From positions 124,001 to 188,000 of the forward strand of contig NZ_NPJI01000029.1 of NCBI RefSeq assembly GCF_002251435.1: a stretch of 64,000 bases of DNA. Reading direction: 5' to 3'. This DNA is from Prevotella sp. P2-180. Its GTDB lineage: Bacteria > Bacteroidota > Bacteroidia > Bacteroidales > Bacteroidaceae. Positions within the stretch are counted from its first letter, which is position 1, and every line of letters starts with the position of its first letter. Shown piece by piece: positions 27,606 to 34,776 of the stretch. The translations under genes and the position numbers were made by a program. The notes under the pieces are model-generated. The model was not told the DNA's origin, made no database searches, and saw nothing but the letters and a program-made list of their open reading frames with translations.

Positions 27606-27630
27606 CCCCACATTTCCCCACTTTTCCCCA
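27606..27630 (-). promoter_or_regulatory. MraZ operator: three TGGGG direct repeats
   Basis: On the minus strand TGGGG occurs at 27630-27626, 27620-27616 and 27610-27606, each separated by 5 nt, giving an exact 10-bp period, one helical turn. In Escherichia coli and Mycoplasma, MraZ binds TGGGN repeats with 5-nt spacers. The boxes occupy the -33 region of the promoter, so binding would block polymerase. Confidence 0.8.
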
Positions 27631-27652
27631 CTTTTTTTTGTTATTTCTTAAA

Positions 27653-27702
27653 GCGTATAAAAAAAACAAATCGCAAAGTCCTTATTTACAAGCACTTTGC
27701 GA
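27653..27702 (-). terminator. Terminator of the DEAD-box helicase gene
   Basis: A 9-bp perfect stem (27694-27702 with 27671-27679), extended by three more pairs after a mismatch, with a 6-nt loop. On the minus strand it runs into TTTGTTTTTTTT. It starts 21 bp after the helicase stop and separates that gene from mraZ. Confidence 0.8.
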
Positions 27703-27723
27703 AATGTTAAAAATATCATAACC

Positions 27724-29523
27724 CTACTTCTTCCTTGGTTTTCTCATAGCCCATCCTTCTTCGCTGAAGTCAGGTTCGTCGTCCTTGAACTTTACATTGT
27801 TGTTCTTAAAGAACTGGCGCCAGTCGCCATTATCGTTGTTAACCTTTCGACCGTGACCTTTCTCGTCGGCATCGTTACAACGAACTTCTCGTCCTTTGTA
27901 CACTGTTCCGTCGAGAGCTTTCATTACCTTGGCGGCGTCTTTTTCAGGCACTTCTATATACGAGAATTTGTCAAGAAGGTCTATGTGTCCCACGTCTTGC
28001 CTTCCTTTCACATGCTTGTTGATATACTGCATGACCTCCCCAGGATAGAATCCGTCATTCTTTCCAAGGTTGATAAACAGTCGTTTGTAGCCCTTTTCTG
28101 CCTTTTTTTTGCCACGCTTAGTCTGTCCCTTATCGCCTCTTTGTGAGTTTCTGTCATTTCTCTTTGTTTTACGCTCCTCCCTTGCCCGTCTTGATGTAGG
28201 TTTCTCTATTTCAGGAGCGTCGGCATAGTATGCAAGAAACTTTCCGAACTCCATACTTACAATTTTCTTTATGAGGTCGCCTTTGTCCATGAATTCGAAA
28301 TAGCGGTTTATGTCCTTCATAAACGGGTCTATCTCCTCGTCGTTCACGTCGGTTTTCACAATCTGGTCCATCACCTTGTAGAGTTGCTTTTTGCAGATCT
28401 CCTTTGGCGATGGAATATCCCCTTCTACAAAGGCCTTCCCTATCTCCTTTTCTATGGCCCTCATCTTGTGTTTTTCACGTGTGTGTATGATGGATATCGA
28501 CGTACCTTTCTTACCTGCTCGTCCAGTGCGTCCGCTACGGTGGGTGTAACTCTCTATGTCGTCAGGCAGTCCGAAGTTTATCACATGTGTGAGGTCATCC
28601 ACATCAAGTCCTCTTGCAGCCACGTCTGTAGCTACGAGGAGCTGAGTGAGATGCTGTCTGAACTTCTGCATTGTAAGGTCTCTCTGCTGCTGGCTTAGGT
28701 CTCCGTGTAAGCTTTCCGCATTGTATCCGTCGTGAATGAGTTTGTCGGCAATCTCCTGCGTGTCGAGTTTAGTACGACAGAAGATGATGCCGAAAATCTT
28801 TGGGTTGAAATCCACTATACGTTTCAGTGCAAGATACTTGTCTTTGGCATTTACGAGATAGTAGATATGGTTTACGTTTTCAGCACCCTCGTTTCTGCTA
28901 CCCACTATAATCTCCTTATATTCATTCAGATAGCTCTTTGCTATTTTCTCTATTTCCTTGCTCATGGTTGCCGAGAAAAGTAGCGTGTTTCGTTCTTCTG
29001 GCAGATCTTCGAATATTTCGTTTATACTGTCGGCAAAGCCCATATTGAGCATTTCGTCAGCCTCGTCGAGCACCACGTTGTTCACGTTTTCCAACTTTGC
29101 TTTTCCTCTGTGCATCAGGTCGATAAGTCTTCCAGGGGTAGCTACAATTATCTGTGCTCCATGCCTAAGAGCGTGAATTTGGTTTTCGATCGATGTACCT
29201 CCGTAAACTGCTACGATATTTACACCCTTCATGTATTTCGAGAAGTCTTTCAAGTCGTCTGCAATTTGTAGGCACAACTCTCTTGTTGGACTAAGCACCA
29301 AAGCCTGTGTGTCCTTGTTTTTAGGATTGATCTTTTGTAGCACAGGTATTCCGAATGCAGCTGTTTTTCCTGTTCCGGTCTGTGCTAATGCAATAACGTC
29401 GTTACGGCTTCCAAGTAAATAGGGTATTACTTCCTCTTGTACAGGCATTGGGGTTTCAAATCCCAATTCCTCGATGGCTCGGCGAATCTCTTCGCTTACA
29501 CCCAATTCTTCAAATGTCTTCAA
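27724..29523 (-). CDS. DEAD-box ATP-dependent RNA helicase (CsdA/DbpA-like)
   Basis: 599 residues. The two RecA-like domains show the Q motif (FETPMPVQEEVIP), AQTGTGKT, DEAD, SAT and HRSGRTGRAG. At about 485-555 a DbpA-type RNA-binding domain follows (KRLFINLGKNDGFYPGEV), preceded by a basic linker rich in Arg and Lys (420-480) and followed by a tail ending AMRKPRKK. Such helicases unwind rRNA and mRNA structures in ribosome assembly and cold adaptation. The start codon appears to be TTG at 29523; no in-frame ATG lies nearby and the protein begins as relatives do. Confidence 0.93.
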   Translation of the reverse strand: MKTFEELGVSEEIRRAIEELGFETPMPVQEEVIPYLLGSRNDVIALAQTGTGKTAAFGIPVLQKINPKNKDTQALVLSPTRELCLQIADDLKDFSKYMKGVNIVAVYGGTSIENQIHALRHGAQIIVATPGRLIDLMHRGKAKLENVNNVVLDEADEMLNMGFADSINEIFEDLPEERNTLLFSATMSKEIEKIAKSYLNEYKEIIVGSRNEGAENVNHIYYLVNAKDKYLALKRIVDFNPKIFGIIFCRTKLDTQEIADKLIHDGYNAESLHGDLSQQQRDLTMQKFRQHLTQLLVATDVAARGLDVDDLTHVINFGLPDDIESYTHRSGRTGRAGKKGTSISIIHTREKHKMRAIEKEIGKAFVEGDIPSPKEICKKQLYKVMDQIVKTDVNDEEIDPFMKDINRYFEFMDKGDLIKKIVSMEFGKFLAYYADAPEIEKPTSRRAREERKTKRNDRNSQRGDKGQTKRGKKKAEKGYKRLFINLGKNDGFYPGEVMQYINKHVKGRQDVGHIDLLDKFSYIEVPEKDAAKVMKALDGTVYKGREVRCNDADEKGHGRKVNNDNGDWRQFFKNNNVKFKDDEPDFSEEGWAMRKPRKK

Positions 29524-29595
29524 ATTAAAAATATCAAAATTACGTAATGGGGGAGGGGATTTTTTCAGGAGTTAAAGGGGGCTTTTAGGAGTTAA

Positions 29596-29672
29596 GGAGT
29601 TCAGGGGTTAAGACAATAGTTATGAGCGCAAAGTATTCTTGGCTTGGACATTTGTCTTAACTCCTAAACTCC
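29596..29672. repeat. Imperfect 21-bp inverted repeat made of GGAGTTAA-type tracts
   Basis: Arms 29596-29616 and 29652-29672 pair at 19 of 21 positions around a 35-nt loop. The left arm continues a tandem tract of (A)GGAGTTAA units from about 29568. It lies after gpmI on the minus strand and could stop transcription there, but it lacks a clean T run. It looks like an interspersed repeat of the genome. Confidence 0.6.
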
Positions 29673-29700
29673 ATATCTCCTTTACTGCTAACAATTCTTT

Positions 29701-31224
29701 CTACTTATTATCACAGATCAAGTTCTCACCAGTCATGTCAGCCGGTTGCTCAAGTCCCATGATGTGGAGTATAGATGGAGCCACGTCGGCAAGGCGTCCG
29801 TTCTTTACTGTTGCCGAGTTGTTGTCGGTCACGTATATGAATGGAACTGGATTGAGAGAGTGGGCAGTGTTTGGAGTGCCGTCTTCATTGATGGCATTGT
29901 CGGCATTACCATGGTCGGCAATGATGATTGCCTCATAATCGTTTGCCTTTGCAGCCTCTATTACGTCGCGTACGCAGTTGTCCACTGCATGTACGGCCTT
30001 GGCTATTGCATTGTATACTCCAGTGTGTCCTACCATGTCGCCATTTGCGAAGTTTACCACGATGAAGTCATACTCCTGGGTGTTGATGGCACCAACGAGC
30101 TTGTCTTTCACCTCGTATGCCGACATCTCAGGTTTGAGGTCGTATGTAGCCACCTTTGGAGAAGGAACGAGGATTCTGTCTTCGCCTTCGAATGGAGCCT
30201 CTCGTCCGCCGTTGAAGAAGAATGTCACGTGAGCGTATTTTTCAGTCTCTGCTGTGTGAAGCTGTTTTTTACCCTTTGAACTGAGATATTCGCCGAGGGT
30301 GTTCCCCACGTTCTCTTTGGGGAAGAGAATGTTCACTCCGGTGAACGAAGCGTCGTATGGAGTCATGCAGTAGTATTGCAGCCCAGGAATGGTCTTCATG
30401 CCTTCCTCTGGCATGTCTTGCTGTGTGAGCACCTGTGTGAGCTCTTTTGCACGGTCGTTTCGGAAGTTGATGAATATAACGACGTCGCCTTCTTGTATCG
30501 TACCGTCAATATTTGCGTTGTTGATAGGCTTGATAAACTCGTCGGTCACACCTTCCTCGTAGCTTTCCTCCATTGCCTTCACCATACATTCTGCTTGTTT
30601 TCCCTTTCCTTCTACTAGCAGGTCGTAAGCCTCTTTTACACGGTTCCAACGCTTGTCGCGGTCCATGGCATAGAATCGTCCTATGATAGATGCAATGTGA
30701 GCGTCGTTTTTCTCACACACCTCGGCGAGCTGCTTGATGAATCCTACACCGCTCTTTGGGTCGGTGTCGCGTCCGTCCATAAAGCAGTGTACGAAGGTTT
30801 GTGTCAGTCCATACTCTTTGCCTATTTCCACAAGCTTAAAGAGGTGGTCGAGAGATGAGTGTACACCTCCGTCTGAGGTAAGTCCCATGAGGTGAAGTCG
30901 TTTGCCGTTCTCCTTTGCATAGCCGTAAGCTGCCTTTATTCCAGGGTTGTCCATTATTGAGCCGTCTTTGCAAGCTCGGTTGATTTTTACGAGGTCCTGA
31001 TAAACCACTCGTCCTGCTCCGATATTGAGGTGTCCTACTTCAGAGTTTCCCATCTGACCGTCGGGCAGACCCACGTTTTCGCCTGATGCCTGAAGTTCAG
31101 AGTGAGAGCTGATAGCTGTAAGATAGTCAAGATAAGGTGTTGGTGTATTGTAGATCACGTCACCATTTCCGTGTTTTCCGATTCCCCATCCATCGAGAAT
31201 CATGAGTAATGCTTTTTTTGCCAT
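29701..31224 (-). CDS. gpmI: 2,3-bisphosphoglycerate-independent phosphoglycerate mutase
   Basis: 507 residues. A manganese-dependent, alkaline-phosphatase-fold enzyme that interconverts 3- and 2-phosphoglycerate in glycolysis. The N-terminal metal site is MILDGWG and the phosphorylated serine is Ser61 in MGNSEVGH; later metal ligands appear in [11 protein letters not shown] and IADHGNAD. It has its own promoter and is divergent from pta. Confidence 0.96.
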   Translation of the reverse strand: MAKKALLMILDGWGIGKHGNGDVIYNTPTPYLDYLTAISSHSELQASGENVGLPDGQMGNSEVGHLNIGAGRVVYQDLVKINRACKDGSIMDNPGIKAAYGYAKENGKRLHLMGLTSDGGVHSSLDHLFKLVEIGKEYGLTQTFVHCFMDGRDTDPKSGVGFIKQLAEVCEKNDAHIASIIGRFYAMDRDKRWNRVKEAYDLLVEGKGKQAECMVKAMEESYEEGVTDEFIKPINNANIDGTIQEGDVVIFINFRNDRAKELTQVLTQQDMPEEGMKTIPGLQYYCMTPYDASFTGVNILFPKENVGNTLGEYLSSKGKKQLHTAETEKYAHVTFFFNGGREAPFEGEDRILVPSPKVATYDLKPEMSAYEVKDKLVGAINTQEYDFIVVNFANGDMVGHTGVYNAIAKAVHAVDNCVRDVIEAAKANDYEAIIIADHGNADNAINEDGTPNTAHSLNPVPFIYVTDNNSATVKNGRLADVAPSILHIMGLEQPADMTGENLICDNK

Positions 31225-31263
31225 AATTTGCTTATATATTTATTAATGTACTTATTCCGACTG

Positions 31264-31295
31264 CAAAGTTACAGTAAAAAGTGGTAATATCCAAA
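31264..31295 (-). promoter_or_regulatory. Promoter of gpmI
   Basis: TTTG (31295-31292) and TAACTTTG (31271-31264) on the minus strand, 20 bp apart; a full Bacteroidota consensus. The box lies 40 bp before the gpmI ATG. Confidence 0.78.
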
Positions 31296-31358
31296 GAAAA
31301 AAATCACATTTTAATAAAAAAAAGCAGATGAAATACCAACTATTCCAAATATTTTCAT

Positions 31359-31366
31359 TACTTTTG
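31359..31366 (+). promoter_or_regulatory. -7 box before pta
   Basis: TACTTTTG fits TAnnTTTG and lies 78 bp before the pta ATG. No TTTG is seen 20 bp upstream, so the promoter may be weak or need an activator. Confidence 0.45.
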
Positions 31367-31444
31367 CAAATTGTAAAGTGGAGTTGACAAAACTACCATC
31401 TCATAAAGCCAGAAACAAATTTCAGAACTACATAAAAAACAACT

Positions 31445-32455
31445 ATGAATTTAGTAGAAAAAATCATTGAACGCGCTAAGAGCAACAAACAGCGCATCGT
31501 GCTTCCGGAAGCTACCGAGGAGCGCACATTGAGAGCTGCCGACCGCGTGTTGGCAGATGACGTGGCAGACCTTATACTCATTGGTAATCCAGATGAGATT
31601 CATTCGCTGGCAAAGCAGTGGGGCCTGACAAATATCGACAAGGCAACACTTATCGATCCAGAAAACAATCCAAAGTCGGAGGAGTATGCCCAACTGCTCA
31701 CCGAGCTTCGCAAGAAGAAAGGAATGACGATTGAGAAGGCTCGCGAACTGGTGAAGAATCCTCTCTACCTCGGATGTATGATTATCAAGACTGAAGGTGC
31801 CGACGGTCAGATAAGCGGTGCTCTGAGCACCACGGGCGACACACTCCGTCCTGCCCTACAGATTATCAAGTGTGCTCCTGGCATCTCTTGTGTTAGCGGT
31901 GCCATGCTTCTTATCACCGACAAACCTCAATATGGTGAGGAAGGTATACTTGTGATGGGCGACGTAGCCGTAACACCAATGCCTGATGCAAGTCAGCTGG
32001 CTCAGATTGCAGTCTGCACAGCTCAGACTGCCAAGAGTGTGGCTGGATTTGAGGAGCCGCGTGTGGCAATGCTGAGTTTCTCCACGAAGGGTAGCGCAAG
32101 CCACGAGGTGGTTGACAAGGTTGTTGAGGCCACTCGCTTGGCAAAGGAAATGGATCCTGAACTGCAGATTGACGGTGAGCTTCAGGCTGACGCTTCTCTC
32201 GTGCCCTCCGTGGGCGAGAAGAAGGCTCCTGGTAGTAAGATTGCCGGTCGTGCTAACGTACTGGTTGTGCCATGTCTCGAAGTGGGCAACATCTCTTACA
32301 AGCTCGTTGAACGTCTTGGAGGTGCCACAGCCCTCGGTCCTATCCTTCAAGGAATAGCTCGTCCGGTAAACGACCTGAGCCGCGGATGCTCTGTCGATGA
32401 CATATACAAGATGGTGGCCATCACTGCTTGTCAGGCAATGGATGCAAAGAAATAG
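31445..32455 (+). CDS. pta: Phosphate acetyltransferase
   Basis: 336 residues, the short form without the N-terminal DRTGG regulator domain. It converts acetyl-CoA and phosphate to acetyl phosphate and CoA, the first step of acetate production with ATP gain. Family blocks include VLPEATEERTLRAADRV near the start and GALSTTGDTLRPALQI. The partner ackA lies 600 bp downstream instead of directly adjacent, since a four-helix-bundle gene and repeats intervene. Confidence 0.96.
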   Translation: MNLVEKIIERAKSNKQRIVLPEATEERTLRAADRVLADDVADLILIGNPDEIHSLAKQWGLTNIDKATLIDPENNPKSEEYAQLLTELRKKKGMTIEKARELVKNPLYLGCMIIKTEGADGQISGALSTTGDTLRPALQIIKCAPGISCVSGAMLLITDKPQYGEEGILVMGDVAVTPMPDASQLAQIAVCTAQTAKSVAGFEEPRVAMLSFSTKGSASHEVVDKVVEATRLAKEMDPELQIDGELQADASLVPSVGEKKAPGSKIAGRANVLVVPCLEVGNISYKLVERLGGATALGPILQGIARPVNDLSRGCSVDDIYKMVAITACQAMDAKK

Positions 32456-32460
32456 AATAA

Positions 32461-32512
32461 ATGAAGAGTGAAGAATGAAGAATGAAGAATAATAAGTGAA
32501 GAATGAAGAATA
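32461..32512 (+). repeat. GAAGAATGA tandem tract after pta
   Basis: Short imperfect tandem units of GAAGAATGA and GAAGAGTGA fill the gap between the pta stop and the four-helix-bundle gene. The same unit occurs at 32940-33045, 42323-42371 and 48461-48486. Confidence 0.8.
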
Positions 32513-32531
32513 GGAACTCATCTTTTATGCT

Positions 32532-32945
32532 ATGAACGATAGAAAATATAATTACAAGAGGGAAGAATCTCCACTCCACATCAAAAGTTATGATTTTGCA
32601 GTGAGGATTGTGAAAATGTTCCTGCATTTATCAGACAACGATTGGCGACTTGCCTCAATATATAATCAGATATTACGTTCTGGCACTTCTATCTCCGCTA
32701 ATGTTCATGAATCAGAATTCGCTCAAAGCCCCCAGGATTTTGCTTCAAAGCTAACCATTGCATTGAAAGAGGCTAATGAGACTATCAACTGGCTAAATCT
32801 TCTAAAGGATACAGGATACTTGTCAGAAACTCAATTTGACAGTATGGCTAAAGATTGCAGCGAAATCATCGCCTTGTTGGTCTCTTCCATAAAAACAATA
32901 AAAAAGAATACAATAAACAATAATAAAAAAATGAATGTGGAATGA
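32532..32945 (+). CDS. Four-helix-bundle protein (23S rRNA intervening-sequence protein type)
   Basis: 137 residues. It matches the S23/IVP four-helix-bundle family: HIKSYDFAVRIVKMF, ILRSGTSISANVHESEFA, and FASKLTIALKEANETINWLNLL. Members are found in rRNA intervening sequences, next to retroelements (Avd), and as lone genes in Bacteroidota; their function is mostly unknown, and the charged surface can bind nucleic acid. Here it lies alone between pta and ackA, with GAAGAATGA tracts on both sides; its stop codon lies within the left arm of a 23-bp inverted repeat. This suggests a transferred cassette. Confidence 0.85.
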   Translation: MNDRKYNYKREESPLHIKSYDFAVRIVKMFLHLSDNDWRLASIYNQILRSGTSISANVHESEFAQSPQDFASKLTIALKEANETINWLNLLKDTGYLSETQFDSMAKDCSEIIALLVSSIKTIKKNTINNNKKMNVE

Positions 32946-33045
32946 AGAATGAAGAATGGCTGGTTTCACCTCAGCATAGCTCGAGCTCGGCTCTGCCTTC
33001 GGTTCGCGCAGCCATTCTTCATTCTTCATTCTTCATTCTTCATTT
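32940..33045. repeat. Perfect 23-bp inverted repeat with GC-rich loop
   Basis: Arms 32940-32962 and 33009-33031 are exact inverse copies; the loop is 46 nt and contains the palindrome AGCTCGAGCT (32978-32987). The arms are built of GAAGAATGA units plus GGCTG. The right-hand tract continues to 33045, just before ackA. The layout is that of a small non-autonomous palindromic element. Confidence 0.8.
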
Positions 33046-33054
33046 TAAACCGCA

Positions 33055-34248
33055 ATGAAAATATTAGTTTTAAACTGTGGAAGCTCATCTATTAAGTATG
33101 CGCTCTACAACATGGATACCAAGGAAGTGATGACTTCCGGAGGTGCAGAGAGAGTGGGTCTCGACGGTGCTTTCGTCAAAGTGAAAATGGCTAACGGGGA
33201 AAAGAAGCAGATAATGCACGATATCCCTGAGCATACAGAAGGTGTGAAGTTTATCTTCTCACTGCTCACCGACCCTGAAATCGGAGTAATCAAAGACCTG
33301 AAGGAAATAGACGCAGTGGGACACCGCATGGTTCATGGCGGAGAGAAGTTCAACAAGAGCGTACTGCTTAATGAAGAAGTACTCAAGGTGTTTGAGGAGT
33401 GCAGCGACCTAGCTCCACTACACAACCCCGCAAACCTCAAGGGCGTGAACGCCGTGTCGGAACTCATGCCTGGACTGCCTCAGGTAGGCGTGTTCGACAC
33501 TGCTTTCCACCAGACTATGCCCGACTATGCCTACATGTATGCTGTGCCATACGAACTGTATGAGAAGTATGCCATACGCCGCTACGGATTCCACGGCACC
33601 AGCCACCGCTATGTGGCACAGCGCGTGTGCGATTTCCTCGGTGTTAACCCCGAAGACAAGAAAATCATTACCTGCCACATTGGCAATGGTGCTTCCATCG
33701 CTGCCGTGGACGGCGGAAAGTGTGTTGACACCTCAATGGGTCTCACACCGCTGGAAGGCGTGATGATGGGTACTCGTTCGGGCGACATCGACGGCGGTGC
33801 AGTGGCATTCCTCCAGAAGAAGCTCAACCTCGATGCCGACGGCATCTCCGACCTGCTCAACAAGAAGAGCGGCGTGCTCGGCATCACTGAGCTATCTTCC
33901 GACATGCGCGAAGTGGAGGCTGCCTGCGAGAAGGGCGAGCCAAAGGCTGTGCTGGCCATGCAGATGTACAACTACCGCATAAAGAAGTACATCGGCGCAT
34001 ACGCTGCCGCCATGGGTGGTGTAGACATCATCGTGTTCACAGCTGGTGTGGGCGAGAATCAGTGGAGCACACGTCAGGAATCGTGCGAGGGTCTAGAATT
34101 CCTCGGTGTTAAAATCGACAAGGAACTCAACAAGGGCTTGCGTGGCGTAGAGAAAGTCATATCCACTCCAGACTCCAAGGTCACCGTGTGCATCATCCCT
34201 ACCGATGAGGAATTGATGATCGCCACCGACACCATGAACCTTCTTTAA
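33055..34248 (+). CDS. ackA: Acetate kinase
   Basis: 397 residues. It turns acetyl phosphate and ADP into acetate and ATP. The ASKHA motifs are NCGSSSIKY at the start, GHRMVHGGEKF, ICHIGNGASIAA-type block (CHIGNGASIAAVDGG) and GVMMGTRSGDID. Codon use is more GC-rich at third positions than in many neighbours, as for a highly expressed gene. It works with Pta upstream. Confidence 0.97.
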   Translation: MKILVLNCGSSSIKYALYNMDTKEVMTSGGAERVGLDGAFVKVKMANGEKKQIMHDIPEHTEGVKFIFSLLTDPEIGVIKDLKEIDAVGHRMVHGGEKFNKSVLLNEEVLKVFEECSDLAPLHNPANLKGVNAVSELMPGLPQVGVFDTAFHQTMPDYAYMYAVPYELYEKYAIRRYGFHGTSHRYVAQRVCDFLGVNPEDKKIITCHIGNGASIAAVDGGKCVDTSMGLTPLEGVMMGTRSGDIDGGAVAFLQKKLNLDADGISDLLNKKSGVLGITELSSDMREVEAACEKGEPKAVLAMQMYNYRIKKYIGAYAAAMGGVDIIVFTAGVGENQWSTRQESCEGLEFLGVKIDKELNKGLRGVEKVISTPDSKVTVCIIPTDEELMIATDTMNLL

Positions 34249-34266
34249 TTACCTCATAAGAAAATG

Positions 34267-34312
34267 CCCCCTCTCCCATGCCAATTTTACTCTTGGGAGA
34301 GGGGGATTTTTT
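34267..34312 (+). terminator. Terminator of ackA
   Basis: A perfect 12-bp GC-rich stem (34267-34278 with 34294-34305), loop 15 nt, then ATTTTTTG. It lies 18 bp after the ackA stop. It may also slow transcription coming from the converging minus-strand operon. Confidence 0.9.
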
Positions 34313-34398
34313 GCGACCGAAGTATTAATGTTGGTGTCTGACCTCCCCGCCAACGATAGAAAAGACTTCGTTCTTTGCTTTAGAAGTGGTCTTAAGCG

Positions 34399-34761
34399 TT
34401 ATTTGCTTGAGGATTTTATGATCATCTCTTTTGTTTTTTTGGGTAGCTTTTTCACTACAAGGTCGTAGCTGTGGCGTATAAGCGACTGGATGAGGGAGTC
34501 GGGTAAGGTGCCGTAGAGGTTGAGCTGGTTCCAGTGTTTTTTGTTCATGTGCCATGCAGGTGTGATTTCTGCATGCGATTCACGGAGTTCCACGGCATAG
34601 TCGGGGTCGCATTTGAGTACAAACCACTCAGTGTTGTCAAGGTCAATCATGGCAAATATCTTGTCGGCTACACGAAAGGCAAGGGTGGTCTCGTCAAATG
34701 GGAAGTATTCTGAGGTGGCAGGAAGCGACAGGCAATAGTCGCGGATGGATTCTATGTTCAT
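34399..34761 (-). CDS. MmcQ/YjbR family protein
   Basis: 120 residues, the size of the CyaY-like-fold MmcQ/YjbR family. Visible features are the N-terminal IRDYCLSLPATSEYFPFDE, KIFAMIDLDNTEW, and MNKKHWNQLNLYGTLPDSL. These are described as possible DNA-binding proteins, with no known function. It follows the sensor kinase gene by 15 bp and is the last gene of its operon. Confidence 0.9.
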   Translation of the reverse strand: MNIESIRDYCLSLPATSEYFPFDETTLAFRVADKIFAMIDLDNTEWFVLKCDPDYAVELRESHAEITPAWHMNKKHWNQLNLYGTLPDSLIQSLIRHSYDLVVKKLPKKTKEMIIKSSSK

Positions 34762-34776
34762 TGATTTTTATGGATT

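Noticed and set aside
29535..29542. TAATTTTG as the promoter of the DEAD-box helicase gene
   Set aside because: It fits TAnnTTTG but leaves almost no leader before the start codon and has no -33 box, so it is probably chance.
32823..33029. Minus-strand frame through the palindromic element before ackA
   Set aside because: It is composed of the repeat arms and loop and overlaps the four-helix gene; it looks like a chance frame.
32461..33045. CRISPR array from the repeated GAAGAATGA units
   Set aside because: The units are contiguous 9-mers with no spacers, and no cas gene is present.
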